A stretch of DNA of 64,000 nt from an uncultured Planctomycetaceae bacterium (GCA_943787265.1 CALSLT010000006.1:558001-622000); one strand, 5' to 3'. Counted from the stretch's first letter, positions 45,076 to 54,462 are shown. Numbers and translations: made by a program. The notes: generated by a model from the sequence alone, not told the origin.

Positions 45076-45118
45076 ATCAGCCCTCGTCAGCTCAGTCTGG
45101 CGAGGGCTGATTTCATTT
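45076..45118 (+). terminator. Rho-independent-like terminator after the orphan secreted gene
   Basis: ATCAGCCCTCG at 45076-45086 pairs perfectly with CGAGGGCTGAT at 45101-45111 across a 14-base loop and is followed by TTCATTT. It lies 30 bases after the stop of the secreted-protein gene. Confidence 0.75.
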
Positions 45119-45283
45119 GAGGTTAGCTTTACCGCGCGACGCCAGAAATGCATCTCTCTTCGTTGCCCGTCTGTCAACTTCGAAGGTAACATCCGCCGCC
45201 GCGTGTTAACGCCAATGTGAAGCAGAGGCTTCAGAAGCCCGCGGACCGAATGTTTTAAGTATTGCGTTACGGAGTTTGCGACG

Positions 45284-47191
45284 ATGACTACTGAAACGGC
45301 ACCCCAGGAATTCACGTTCCAGGCTGAGATCTCACAGCTTCTGCACCTGCTTTCCCATTCGTTGTATCAGAACAAAGAGATTGCGATTCGAGAACTCGTG
45401 TCCAACGCCTCGGATGCGCTCGACAAGTTTCGGCACATTTCGTTGACTCAGAAAGAGTACGAAGATGATGCAGAACTCGGGATTTCGCTTGAGCCGGATG
45501 AAGAGAGTCGCGTCCTGACGATTCGTGATAACGGCATCGGCATGACGCAGGACGAGCTGATTCAGAATCTTGGAACGATTGCCCACAGCGGCTCGCTTGA
45601 GTACCTGAAACAACTCGGTGAAGGTTCGAAAGATGACGTCTCTTTGATCGGTCAGTTCGGCGTCGGATTCTACTCCGCATTCATGCTGGCTGATCGTGTC
45701 GAAGTGTTGACGCGAAGCTACCAGGAAGATTCCGGCTGGCGATGGGAATCTGACGGGAGTGGCCAGTTCACTATTGAGGCTGCCGATGACCTTGAGCGAG
45801 GTTCGCAGATCCGCCTTCACTTGAAGGAAGACCTGACTGAGTTCACGCAAACCACACGGCTCAAGCATATTCTCACGGAATATTCGACGTTCGTTCCGTA
45901 CGCGATTCGACTTGGTGACGAGCATGTCAATGATCAAACGCCGATTTGGGTCGAACCGAAATCCCAGGTCACCGACGAGCAGTACAAAAACTTCTACGGC
46001 TACCTTTCGAAGCGAACTCACGAAGAGCCGCTTTGGCATTTGCATTTAACGAGCGACTCGCCGTTCCAGTTTCACGCCCTGCTCTACTGCCCAGCTTCTA
46101 ACTTCGAACTGATGGGCTTTGGCAAGGATGAGCATGGTCTCAGCCTGTGTGCCAAACGAATTCTCGTGCAGAACAATTGCCGAGAGCTCCTTCCGGAATA
46201 CTTGCGGTTTATTTACGGCCTCGTCGACTCAGCAGATCTGCCGCTCAACGTGTCACGTCAGGCTTTGCAGGACGACACGGTGTTTCGAAAGATTCGCAAG
46301 GTCCTGGTCAAGAAAGTGTTCAATCACCTCGAAGGTGTCGCCAAAGACTCTCCCGATGACTACGCCAGTTTCTACGAACAGTTCGGATCAACACTGCGGG
46401 AAGGTGTTGCCAGCGATTTCGAAAACCGTGACACGCTCGCGAAGTTGCTGAGGTTCCGGTCTTCGCACGGCGATGACCGAGCAGCGGTGATGTCGCTTAG
46501 CGATTACGTTTCAAGAATGCCCGAAGATCAAAAACAGATCTTCTACGTAAGCGGCGAAACGCTCTCGACTATTGAGAAGAATCCAAATCTGGAAGCCTTC
46601 CGATCTCGGAAACTGGAAGTTCTTTATCTGATCGATCCTGTTGACGAATTCGTCCTGAACCACGTCCACAAGTTTGAGGACAAAGATCTGGTTTCGATAG
46701 ACTCCTCAGAAGTCGATCTTCTGGAGTTGGAATCTTCCAGTGATTCGAAGGACGGCGACGAGTCTGATGACAAGAAATCCGGACCACCAGAAGGGTTTGG
46801 AAGTGTCCTGAATCTCTTTCGCGAAGCACTTGGCGACTCCGTCGAAGACGTTCGGGAATCGAAGCGTCTGACTGATAGCGCGTGCTGCTTGGTCAATCCC
46901 GAAGGGGCAATGAGCGCTCAGTTGCAGAAAGTCATGAGCCGAGCCAGTGATGATTTCGAACTGACGAAACGAATTCTTGAGATCAATCCGTCACACCCGC
47001 TGGTTCAGCATCTGGCTGGTTTGTCCGTCAATGATGAACACACAGCATTCATCAAAACTTGCGGCCAGCAATTCTTTGCCAATGCCATGCTGGCCGAAGG
47101 CGTCGTTCCCGATCCACATGAAACTTCACAGCGAATGATGGGCTTCATGCAGGAACTCGCTCAACAGCGTTCGCCAATTGCGGATGCATAG
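45284..47191 (+). CDS. htpG: Hsp90-family chaperone HtpG
   Basis: HtpG, 635 residues, the usual length. The GHKL ATPase domain shows NKEIAIRELVSNASDALDK with the ATP-binding Glu/Asn, the DNGIGMT lid-binding motif, GTIAHSGS and GQFGVGFYSAFM. The middle domain has the conserved catalytic Arg segment (LPLNVSRQALQ) and the C-terminal dimerisation domain ends without the eukaryotic MEEVD. An acidic stretch near 485-505 (SSDSKDGDESDDKK) is an unusual linker, reminiscent of the charged linker in eukaryotic Hsp90 but located before the C-terminal domain. It starts with ATG after GGAG. Confidence 0.96.
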   Translation: MTTETAPQEFTFQAEISQLLHLLSHSLYQNKEIAIRELVSNASDALDKFRHISLTQKEYEDDAELGISLEPDEESRVLTIRDNGIGMTQDELIQNLGTIAHSGSLEYLKQLGEGSKDDVSLIGQFGVGFYSAFMLADRVEVLTRSYQEDSGWRWESDGSGQFTIEAADDLERGSQIRLHLKEDLTEFTQTTRLKHILTEYSTFVPYAIRLGDEHVNDQTPIWVEPKSQVTDEQYKNFYGYLSKRTHEEPLWHLHLTSDSPFQFHALLYCPASNFELMGFGKDEHGLSLCAKRILVQNNCRELLPEYLRFIYGLVDSADLPLNVSRQALQDDTVFRKIRKVLVKKVFNHLEGVAKDSPDDYASFYEQFGSTLREGVASDFENRDTLAKLLRFRSSHGDDRAAVMSLSDYVSRMPEDQKQIFYVSGETLSTIEKNPNLEAFRSRKLEVLYLIDPVDEFVLNHVHKFEDKDLVSIDSSEVDLLELESSSDSKDGDESDDKKSGPPEGFGSVLNLFREALGDSVEDVRESKRLTDSACCLVNPEGAMSAQLQKVMSRASDDFELTKRILEINPSHPLVQHLAGLSVNDEHTAFIKTCGQQFFANAMLAEGVVPDPHETSQRMMGFMQELAQQRSPIADA

Positions 47192-47239
47192 TCGCTAAGC
47201 CGCATGCGTTTGCTGAATCGAACTTCAGGGGTGCAAGAG

Positions 47240-47461
47240 ATGCCGGTCGTGGTTTTGGTAGAGACGTCTGACAACAACCGCGGCCGGTTTCTTGCGGCTT
47301 CGCACGGTGAGGCGATTAACGTGCTCAGTCGTCACTACCCGGTTGGTTCAAGCGTCGCCCAAAAATTGACCCGTGGCGAGAAGGTCTCGACGGACTCTTA
47401 CACTCTGAAGATTTGCCCGTTGGAAACAGCTCCGCCGAAACGCCAGAAGGCGTTGTTCTAA
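47240..47461 (+). CDS. Small conserved-looking protein of unknown function
   Basis: A 73-residue basic protein (MPVVVLVETSDNNRGRFL to RQKALF). The start at ATG 47240 has GGGGTG upstream; an earlier ATG at 47204 would add twelve residues without a ribosome binding site. It has an N-terminal beta strand and a short hydrophilic tail, with no signal peptide or cysteine pair. It follows htpG by about 50 bases and may be co-transcribed. I do not recognise it. The orderly sequence makes a real gene likely but not certain. Confidence 0.55.
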   Translation: MPVVVLVETSDNNRGRFLAASHGEAINVLSRHYPVGSSVAQKLTRGEKVSTDSYTLKICPLETAPPKRQKALF

Positions 47462-47480
47462 ATCGTTACGAAGTTCCTGG

Positions 47481-48302
47481 TTATCGCAAAGACGGGCTGA
47501 TGACGCCTGTTTCTGGACTCGAGGCTGTTGCGTAGAGTTTCTTTGGAATCCGCCCTGCTCGAAAGGACTGACGACCGGCCAGGCAAGCGTGCTTCATCGC
47601 TTCGGCCATCGTTGCGGGTTCGGTCGCGCTGGCGATGGCTGTATTGAGCAACACTCCGTCGCAGCCGAGTTCCATCGCAAAGGCAACGTCGCTGGCCGAG
47701 CCGACTCCGGCGTCAATGATCATCGGATAATCCGGATCATCGCCCTTCAGGTATTCCAGGCAGATCCGAATGTTGTTCGGATTGAGAACTCCCTGGCCGC
47801 TGCCAATCGGACTGCCAGCCGGCATGACCGAGGTTGCTCCCGCGTCTTTTAAACGCTTAGCAGTAATCGGATCATCGGTTGTGTAACAAAGAACTTGAAA
47901 GCCTTCTTTGACGAGAGCTTCAGTGGCCTGCAAAGTCGCGACCGGATCGGGCAGCAGTGTCTTCGTGTCGCCAAGCACTTCCAGTTTGACCCAGTCAGCT
48001 CCTGGATTTTCGAGCCCTTCCAGAATCTCACGCCCCAGTCGAGCAACTCGAATCGCGTCTTCGGCGTTAAAGCAGCCGGCGGTGTTCGGCAGGATCGTGT
48101 ACTTGCTCAGGTCGATGAAGTCGAGAATGTTGCGACCTTCGGCGTCGATCAATCGCTCACGCCGAACAGCAACGGTGATGACTTCCGAGCCGCTGACTTC
48201 GAGGCACTGCTGCATCATGTCGAAGGTTGAATACTTGCCCGTGCCGACGACCAGTCGAGACTGCAGAGTGTGAGTTCCCAGGACGAGTGGTTTGTCCGAC
48301 AT
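47481..48302 (-). CDS. thiG: Thiazole synthase ThiG
   Basis: ThiG condenses deoxyxylulose phosphate, dehydroglycine and ThiS-thiocarboxylate to the thiamine thiazole. The 273-residue TIM-barrel protein shows [40 protein letters not shown], the Schiff-base Lys106 in WVKLEVLGD, and the phosphate-binding loop [14 protein letters not shown] and [17 protein letters not shown]. Its start lies 79 bases after the thiS stop, so the two form a thiS-thiG unit. No thiamine pyrophosphate riboswitch signature was found upstream. Glycine oxidase or ThiH are not in the window. Confidence 0.96.
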   Translation of the reverse strand: MSDKPLVLGTHTLQSRLVVGTGKYSTFDMMQQCLEVSGSEVITVAVRRERLIDAEGRNILDFIDLSKYTILPNTAGCFNAEDAIRVARLGREILEGLENPGADWVKLEVLGDTKTLLPDPVATLQATEALVKEGFQVLCYTTDDPITAKRLKDAGATSVMPAGSPIGSGQGVLNPNNIRICLEYLKGDDPDYPMIIDAGVGSASDVAFAMELGCDGVLLNTAIASATEPATMAEAMKHACLAGRQSFRAGRIPKKLYATASSPETGVISPSLR

Positions 48303-48381
48303 TCAGACACGCGCTTTCTCAATTGATTTAGAATCGATGACGTCGGAACGAGTATTTCCGACCTGAAGTTGACGTCAGAAA

Positions 48382-48582
48382 CTACCCACCACCAACCAGC
48401 GTGACGACTTCCAGTTTGTCGTTTTCGACCAGTTCGCATTCCGCGTGGCGTGCTCGAGGGATGAGCTCAAGGTTTCGTTCGACAGCAACGAACTTTGGTC
48501 GCATCCCGAGTTCTACCAGCAGATCCGCAATGGTCGAGCCAGCAGCGACTTCGCGAGCTTCGTCGTTCACCGTGATCTGCAC
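48382..48582 (-). CDS. thiS: Sulfur carrier protein ThiS
   Basis: A 66-residue ubiquitin-like sulfur carrier. The start is GTG at 48582 (VQITVNDEAREV) because AGGAGA lies seven bases upstream; a longer frame to 48645 would add non-conserved residues. The sequence has the beta-grasp pattern, VAVERNLELIPR and LEVVTLVGGG, ending in the required Gly-Gly that is adenylated by ThiF and loaded with sulfur. It precedes thiG by 79 bases, the usual partner. ThiF is not seen. Confidence 0.92.
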   Translation of the reverse strand: MQITVNDEAREVAAGSTIADLLVELGMRPKFVAVERNLELIPRARHAECELVENDKLEVVTLVGGG

Positions 48583-48892
48583 CGAAGTCTCTCCTTTGGA
48601 AGTTCTGAATATTCGACAGGCAAGCCGGTCTGCTGAGCCCTTCAAAACGTCGGAATTCGTCGTTTCGGCGCGAGTTTAGGAACGCTGCAACAAGACCGTC
48701 AAGGAGCTGAATTCGATCGTTTGATGTTGCCGATCAAGTAAACATGCTTTGATCTGTTTTCTGGCGAGTCGTACAATCTTTCTCTCCATTTCGCCGAACC
48801 TTGTCAGCTTCGATGTTCAACGTTTGGCAAATCCCTCCCAATAGACTGCCATCCTTCCCAACCCTCCGAATTCCCCGCCCTGGAGTGCCGCA
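48583..48892. other. Gene-free stretch between thiS and the DUF1501 gene
   Basis: About 310 bases between divergent genes. I looked for a thiamine pyrophosphate riboswitch in front of thiS and found no THI-box. No strong hairpin; probably promoters only. Confidence 0.45.
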
Positions 48893-50212
48893 ATGCTCGA
48901 TCTGCTTTCTGGAATGGACCAGACGTGTGAGGGGTTGTCTCGACGCAGCTTTCTTCAAGTTGGAGCACTCGGCGGCCTCGGACTGAGCCTTCCGGCTCTA
49001 CTGGCTCGTCAGGGTACAGCAGACAACTCGGCACCGAGCGACGTCAACTGCATCCTCATCTGGACTCGCGGCGGAACCAGCCATCACGACACGGTCGATC
49101 CAAAACCGGAAGCCCCGGTCAGCATCCGCGGAGAGTTTGGCGTCATCGACACGGCCATTCCCGGAGTTCAGTTCACGGAGATCGTTCCTAATCTCGCGAA
49201 AGAGCTGAATCGGTTCGCCGTGCTCCGAGGCTGGAATCCGCAAAACGGAAGCCACGGTTCTGCAGATCAGTTTGTCATGTCGGGGCGACGGTTCAATCCG
49301 GCACTGGCCTATCCGACGTACGGGTCGGTCGTCAGCTATGTCAAAGGCTTCAAGTCGGCTCTGCCGCCGTTTGTGCAACTTGGCAGTCAGGTGGATCAGC
49401 GATTTGGTGGCGGCACGCCGGGCATCCTCGGTCTCGAACATAGCCCGTTCGAAATGCTTGAGAATCCAAATTCCGAAAAGTTCAGCGTCCGCGACATCAG
49501 CCCGGCCAAAGGAACCACGATGGCTCGCGTCGATCGTCGACGTCAGATGCTGGCAAAGCTCGACGATCTACAGAAGAAAGCCGATCTGCAGCCCGCGAAG
49601 TTTGAAGCACTCGAAGAAAACTTCCAGGCCGCGTTCAACATGATCACATCGCCCGCTACGAAGAAAGCATTCGCGATCGATGAAGAGGATGCAAAACTTC
49701 GAGACGCCTACGGCCGGCATCAGTTTGGGCAGAGCTGCCTGTTAGCTCGTCGTTTGATCGAATCGGGCGTTCGATTTGTGACGGTCACCGACGGAGGCTG
49801 GGACACTCACGCCAACAACTTCAAATCGCTGAAAGACAGCCGACTACCACCAGTCGACCAGGCACTCCCGCAATTGCTGGCTGACCTCGAAGACAAAGGA
49901 ATGCTCGACACGACACTCGTTTGCTGGCTGACCGACTTCGGAAGAACGCCGAAGATCAACTCAGCCAGTGGCCGCGATCATTGGGCAAGTTCAGGTTTCG
50001 CAGTCATGGCAGGAGCCGGAGTCCCCGGCGGACACATCCTCGGCGAAACCGACGGCGAAGGTGGAACCGTGGCGAAGGACGAATACCACAGCGCAGACAT
50101 TGCCGCGACGGTGTACTCGAAGCTTGCCCTGCCACTTGATCTGATCGCTCAAGCTCCAGACGGTCGCCCGGTCAAACTACTCGAAGGACGTCCGATCAAA
50201 GAGTGGATGTAG
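48893..50212 (+). CDS. DUF1501 protein, Tat-exported
   Basis: A 439-residue protein of the DUF1501 family, abundant in planctomycetes and often paired with DUF1800 or DUF1549 partners. The N terminus carries a twin-arginine signal, SRRSFLQVGALGGLGLSLPALLA. The body has the family's alkaline-phosphatase/sulfatase-like pattern: ILIWTRGGTSHHDTVDPKPEAP, VLRGWNPQNGSHGSADQFVMSG, FVTVTDGGWDTHANNF, and VCWLTDFGRTPKIN with GRDHW. These fit a fold related to phosphatases and sulfatases, but no reaction is proven. The ATG follows GGAG. No DUF1549/PSCyt partner lies beside it, which is unusual. Confidence 0.93.
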   Translation: MLDLLSGMDQTCEGLSRRSFLQVGALGGLGLSLPALLARQGTADNSAPSDVNCILIWTRGGTSHHDTVDPKPEAPVSIRGEFGVIDTAIPGVQFTEIVPNLAKELNRFAVLRGWNPQNGSHGSADQFVMSGRRFNPALAYPTYGSVVSYVKGFKSALPPFVQLGSQVDQRFGGGTPGILGLEHSPFEMLENPNSEKFSVRDISPAKGTTMARVDRRRQMLAKLDDLQKKADLQPAKFEALEENFQAAFNMITSPATKKAFAIDEEDAKLRDAYGRHQFGQSCLLARRLIESGVRFVTVTDGGWDTHANNFKSLKDSRLPPVDQALPQLLADLEDKGMLDTTLVCWLTDFGRTPKINSASGRDHWASSGFAVMAGAGVPGGHILGETDGEGGTVAKDEYHSADIAATVYSKLALPLDLIAQAPDGRPVKLLEGRPIKEWM

Positions 50213-50264
50213 CGTCGTGAGGTTCGTCCACCCGAACCAGGTGTCACATCGGGATCCGAAAACA

Positions 50265-50297
50265 AAAACAGCCGGCTCATCGCGAGCCGGCTGTTTT
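50265..50297. terminator. Bidirectional terminator between convergent genes
   Basis: A perfect 14-base inverted repeat: AAAACAGCCGGCTC at 50265-50278 and its mirror at 50284-50297, around a 5-base loop. The A-run on one side and T-run on the other allow termination from either strand. It lies 53 bases after the DUF1501 stop and 41 bases beyond the end of the opposing gene. Confidence 0.9.
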
Positions 50298-50337
50298 CGT
50301 TTGTAGATGCAATTAGCAAGAACTGATCCTGAATACC

Positions 50338-50661
50338 TTAGAAGCCACGGAACAGTCCAAGAACGAACCGTCGATCCAACAGCCCGACGCTTTCAGCGAT
50401 CTGAGCCCCCGGACTGAGGTTCATATAAAGCTCGGCGGCGTCTCCGGCCGTTTCGCGAACCGGTTGCAACAAATCAGCTTGACGCTGGACGGGCTGAGCC
50501 TGGCGATAAACCGGCTGTGGTTGCGGCGCGTAGTAAGTCGGCTGCGAGTACGAGTGGCTGTCTTCGAAATGGAAGAACAGGAAATCGCCGGCGGACGCAC
50601 TCTGAGCCGTCGTCAAAACAAGCCCTGCACATAGAGCAAACAAAGCAGTCATCTTTTTCAC
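50338..50661 (-). CDS. Small secreted Gln/Pro/Tyr-rich protein
   Basis: A 107-residue exported protein. The start is GTG at 50661 (VKKMTALFALCAG), because GGAG lies eight bases upstream; upstream codons of the longer frame look like intergenic DNA. A signal peptide ends near SAS-AGDF. The middle is low complexity, SYSQPTYYAPQPQPVYRQAQ, followed by a hydrophobic-polar helix (DAAELYMNLSPGAQ). Tyr/Gln/Pro-rich secreted proteins may form surface or matrix assemblies. No family was recognised. It shares a bidirectional terminator with the DUF1501 gene. Confidence 0.7.
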   Translation of the reverse strand: MKKMTALFALCAGLVLTTAQSASAGDFLFFHFEDSHSYSQPTYYAPQPQPVYRQAQPVQRQADLLQPVRETAGDAAELYMNLSPGAQIAESVGLLDRRFVLGLFRGF

Positions 50662-50888
50662 AGTCGAATCTCCGAAACAGGCAGACGGTTGAACCCGTCT
50701 ATCCTTTGCTCCAGAGCTGACTATTTGCCAGACGCGAATCGCTCTTATCTTTTTGTGGTTCAAACGGGGTGCAGTCTGAATCGACTGACAGTTCGTGACG
50801 GTTGTTCGAAGCACGCTACGTTGCCACTAACCATTGGCTCACAGAACGCATCAGGCCGCAGAATACCGATCGAACGACTCGATAACTC

Positions 50889-52019
50889 TTATAGCCCGAT
50901 GACGGTCGAAGCTTCGCGCCATTCGGCGGCCGGACGACCGAAGTAGAAGCCTTGAGCAAGATCGAATCCGAGATGGCGGCAGGTTTCGGCTTCGGCCGAG
51001 GTTTCGATGCCCTCTGCAAGTGGCGAGATGCCAAAGTCGAGCACCATTTCTACGAGTGTCCGGACCATCTTGTGCCGCTTTGGCGATGCGTTGTTGATAT
51101 TTCGAATGAGCGAAATGTCAAACTTCAGGACGTCGGGAGGCACTTCGACGAGGTCCAGCATTCGAGCCTGTCCGGCTCCAAAATCATCGTAGGCCAGTTT
51201 GATGTCCAGGCCCTTGAGTTGTTTGCGCAGTTTGGCCGTGGCGCGCAGATCGGTGACAGCCGCTTCGTGAATTTCCAGACAGAGCGACTGGTTCGGTGAT
51301 GATGCTCGAAGCCTCTCAAGCGAACGGATCAGGCGATCCCCCTGGGACTCTGTTGGGTGCGTGTTCAGATACAATGTCTGTTCGGGCGGCATGTCCAGAC
51401 TTTTCTGCACGCCTACGATTCGACTGGCTTCGCTGAGTTCTGTTTCTCTATCGAGTTGCGCAGCGGTATCAAACATCTCGCGAGGTGTAGGAAACTCACG
51501 AATCTGGCTTCTGGCGAGCACTTCGAACCCGATGGTTGACGCGTCTGAGAGTTGAACGATTGGCTGAAAGTGCGGAATCAGACCATCGCCACTTACGAGC
51601 CTTTCGAAAGCGACCAATCGCGTGGTCAGCTCGCCTCCGTTCCAGTGGACGGTGCCACGAGAGTTGTCTTCGCTGCGACTACCTACACGGAACTCGGCAC
51701 TTCCCAACTGGATGACATCGCCCTCTGACAACATGCAGTCTGAAGCAATTTGTCGGCCATTGACGAACGTGCCGTTTGTGCTGCCAAGGTCTCGCAGAAA
51801 TAGAACGCCTGACGCTTTCACGAATTCAGCATGCACGCCCGAAACGGTTGGCCAGGCAACTCTCAGGTCACAAGCCGATCGGCGGCCGATGCGGAATCGA
51901 GGTTTGCTGATGGTTGTTTCGCGAGTTCGATCACCTTCTGTGATCGCTCCGCAAAGATACCATTCCATCTCTTCGACAGAGGCATCATGTGGGGTTTCAG
52001 TTTCGGCAATCATTGGCAT
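50889..52019 (-). CDS. FHA-EAL protein, putative c-di-GMP phosphodiesterase
   Basis: A 376-residue signalling protein. I place the start at ATG 52019 (MPMIAETETPHD); the longer frame from 52082 adds non-conserved residues. An FHA domain (RFRIGRRSACDLRVAW, SGVHAEF, GSTNGTFVNGR) is followed by an EAL domain with most catalytic residues visible: FEVLARS in place of EAL, LNTHPTES, CLEIHE, YDDFGAG, LKFDISLI, LAEGIETSAEA and QGFYFGRP. All acidic ligands and the Lys and Gln positions expected for hydrolysis of c-di-GMP to pGpG are retained. FHA binds phosphothreonine, so a Ser/Thr kinase may steer the phosphodiesterase. FHA-EAL fusions are uncommon. Confidence 0.88.
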   Translation of the reverse strand: MPMIAETETPHDASVEEMEWYLCGAITEGDRTRETTISKPRFRIGRRSACDLRVAWPTVSGVHAEFVKASGVLFLRDLGSTNGTFVNGRQIASDCMLSEGDVIQLGSAEFRVGSRSEDNSRGTVHWNGGELTTRLVAFERLVSGDGLIPHFQPIVQLSDASTIGFEVLARSQIREFPTPREMFDTAAQLDRETELSEASRIVGVQKSLDMPPEQTLYLNTHPTESQGDRLIRSLERLRASSPNQSLCLEIHEAAVTDLRATAKLRKQLKGLDIKLAYDDFGAGQARMLDLVEVPPDVLKFDISLIRNINNASPKRHKMVRTLVEMVLDFGISPLAEGIETSAEAETCRHLGFDLAQGFYFGRPAAEWREASTVIGL

Positions 52020-52242
52020 GACTGATCTTCTTGCTGTGCGGCCTGCTGCAACACTGATGTGCCCTCCTGCGAGTGCTGCCAACTTTTACCTTAGGTCAGA
52101 GATTCGGTCGGTCAAACTCGAATTGAGTTGGTTGCCTCCGTGAATCCGGGAAAGACGACGGCGGATTTACGCCGCGCCCGGCACCTCATGCCAAACCTGC
52201 ACGGTCAGGCTTCAGCGTTGCCGAAACGCCACGAACACAGGC

Positions 52243-54462
52243 TTACTCATTGCCGAGGAAGTCGGGCAGGTAGCTGTCGGATGCCGAGTCCTGCAACTGC
52301 TGAGCAGCTTCGGTCCTGCGCAAGTCGATGTATGAACCGCTCATCAGCCGATCTTCATGTTCGTTGCCAGCTTCGATGATGATTGCCGATTCTTCGAGTA
52401 GCTCTTTGGCGACCACGTTGATGCCGTGGCATCTCGTCTGGCAGAGTCCGCAGCCGACGCACTTCTCTGGAATCAGCAACGGAGCAAGTTCGCCGGTGCC
52501 CTCGATCGGCTGCCCAAGTTCGTCAATTTCAGTACCGACGGCGATGAATTCCAAAGCGTCGTAGCCGGCCGCCGTGCATTCGTCGACGCAAAGCTGGCAG
52601 GCTTCGCCATGAAACGGCAGGCACGTTGACTCATTGATAATTGCCAGACCCATCCTGGCCTGACGTTTTTCTTCGAGCGGCAATGCTCGGATTGCTCCCG
52701 TCGGACAGACTTGCCCACAAGAGTTGCAGCTTGATGCGCAGCCTGCCCAGTCGGCAACAACGTGTGGAGTCCACAACCCTTCCAGCCCTTGTTGAAAACC
52801 GAGCGGCTGCAGCACGTCGCTCGGGCATGACTGAAAGCACTCGCCGCAGCGAATGCACATCTGCAGAAACTCAGCTTCCGGGACGCTGCCTGGAGGACGG
52901 ACCGGACGCGCGCCATCTCCGTCGAGATCCGCTCCAAACGATTTCGTGCCGGTCGCAGCGAAGAGGCCTCCCAGAACGCCCGACGCCGTACCGACTGATG
53001 CTGACAGGAAACCGCGCCGACCAAGCGCCGCTTCGTTGGTCGGTGGATCGTTCTCGACTTTCAAACCGGACACTTCCCAGCGATCGACAAACTTGATCGC
53101 GTGAGTCGGGCAAACTCCGCCGCACGATTGGCAGAAAGTGCAGTCGGTGGTGCGCGTTGTGAAGTCCGGCTTGATCGCGTCGAACGGACAAATTTCGATG
53201 CACTTGTTGCAGTTGATGCAGGACGATTCGACCTTCCGCTCCGTCGCTCGAAACAGATTACCGAGCGAAAACACGGCGCCGCTCGGACAGACATATTTGC
53301 ACCAGAATCGCGGACGGAGCAGGCCGAGACTCAACACCGCAAAGAACAGCACGATGCTCAGAACATGTCCGACATTCATCGGCGGCATCTGATGCCAGCC
53401 TGTGACCGCTCCGGTTTGCAGCGGGCTTAACGTGAACAGCAGCCCGCGAGTGATCACCGGAATCGCCGAAAAGATTCCGCTCAACAGGACTCCGCCCAAC
53501 GCAGCAACCATGATCCCCAGCAGAAGGTAATACTTGACGTGAACCCACCAGCCGTCGCCGGAGACTCGAAACCGAGTGACTCGTTTTCCGATCGCCCAGT
53601 CGAACAAGTCAATTAAGGTTCCGAGGGGACAGAGGTAGCCACAGAAGCCTCTCGGCACGAGCACGCACGCCGCGAGAATGATTCCGGCGCACGCCAGTGA
53701 CCACACCCATGACTGCGACGCAATTCCCGTCGAAAGACTGACCAGCGGATCAATGACGAGAAACAGCTCCGCCGCGATCGTTTCTTTTCGCAACAGATTG
53801 TCAGCGTAGTGCGCCGGCCACGCAGCCGGATCGGCTTCGTGCATCGACCACGGCCCCGGGCTGAGGGAGAGAACATCGAACATTGAACTCTCAACATCCA
53901 ACATCGAACTTTCATGACCGACCGCCTCTTCTTCATTGGTCGATGTTGGGTGTTCGATGTTGGATGTTCGCCCAAGCTGCATCCGTACTTCGCCATTACT
54001 GACTGAACTGATCTCAAACTTCGCGATTGTTGGTTCGCCAGTCAGGCCCGGAGAGTCGTCTCGAACGAAAACGCCCTGCCCTGCTTTGAAAACGACATTC
54101 GCGCTAAGTCCTTCGGCAGCGACGACGAGGACTGATTCGGTTTCGAAGTCAAAGTCCGCAGGGATCCATCCCGTTGAACTTCGAGCCGGCGTTGCGCTGT
54201 ACGGCCAGCACGTCACGAAGAACAGCCAGAGAAACGTGACGAAGCAAATCGTTTGTACGATGCGGCGACAGGGAGCGGCCAGCCAGACTGGGCCCAGCCA
54301 CCGCAGAAATCGTCGAATCCAGCCTCGCTGTTTCGTCGTACGCTCCGAGAAGCACTTCGACGGCAAAACCCGTCGCGCTGTTCGAGCCAGGAATCCGCTC
54401 CGCCGTTCCGGGACGTCCGGTTTTGGCGACCGCAGAACGGGTAAGAACCAGTCAGCTCGCAT
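52243..54462 (-). CDS. NapH/NapG-like membrane polyferredoxin
   Basis: A 739-residue membrane iron-sulfur protein. Hydrophobic helices flank the motifs CGYLCPLGTL and CKYVCPSGAVFSL typical of NapH/CcoG/NosR proteins, with a 4Fe-4S pair SCINCNKCIEICP and DCTFCQSCGGVCP. A Tat-like sequence (RRGFLSASVGTASGVLGG) precedes a second, NapG-like set: CIRCGECFQSCP, CASSCNSCGQVCP, CQLCVDEC and CVGCGLCQTRC. Residues about 165-198 are encoded by a fold-back repeat (NIEHPTSTNEEE, SSMLDVESSMFDV). The start overlaps the stop of the upstream FMN-binding gene (TAATG). Together they resemble RNF/NosR-type extracytoplasmic electron transfer from membrane quinol. The terminal acceptor is unknown. Confidence 0.88.
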   Translation of the reverse strand: MRADWFLPVLRSPKPDVPERRSGFLARTARRVLPSKCFSERTTKQRGWIRRFLRWLGPVWLAAPCRRIVQTICFVTFLWLFFVTCWPYSATPARSSTGWIPADFDFETESVLVVAAEGLSANVVFKAGQGVFVRDDSPGLTGEPTIAKFEISSVSNGEVRMQLGRTSNIEHPTSTNEEEAVGHESSMLDVESSMFDVLSLSPGPWSMHEADPAAWPAHYADNLLRKETIAAELFLVIDPLVSLSTGIASQSWVWSLACAGIILAACVLVPRGFCGYLCPLGTLIDLFDWAIGKRVTRFRVSGDGWWVHVKYYLLLGIMVAALGGVLLSGIFSAIPVITRGLLFTLSPLQTGAVTGWHQMPPMNVGHVLSIVLFFAVLSLGLLRPRFWCKYVCPSGAVFSLGNLFRATERKVESSCINCNKCIEICPFDAIKPDFTTRTTDCTFCQSCGGVCPTHAIKFVDRWEVSGLKVENDPPTNEAALGRRGFLSASVGTASGVLGGLFAATGTKSFGADLDGDGARPVRPPGSVPEAEFLQMCIRCGECFQSCPSDVLQPLGFQQGLEGLWTPHVVADWAGCASSCNSCGQVCPTGAIRALPLEEKRQARMGLAIINESTCLPFHGEACQLCVDECTAAGYDALEFIAVGTEIDELGQPIEGTGELAPLLIPEKCVGCGLCQTRCHGINVVAKELLEESAIIIEAGNEHEDRLMSGSYIDLRRTEAAQQLQDSASDSYLPDFLGNE
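53871..53970. repeat. Fold-back repeat inserted in frame within a coding region
   Basis: ACATCGAAC and CAACATCCAACATCG units at 53872-53907 are mirrored by CGATGTTGG and GTTCGATGTTGGATG at 53941-53968. The translation of such repeats (SSMLDV, SMFDV, SNIEHP) is a widespread oddity of repeats in environmental bacteria. Here it lies in an open frame without disrupting the polyferredoxin gene, in an otherwise soluble loop. Confidence 0.7.

Noticed and set aside
48583..48892. Thiamine pyrophosphate riboswitch before thiS
   Set aside because: No THI-box core sequence or matching helices were found on the minus strand.
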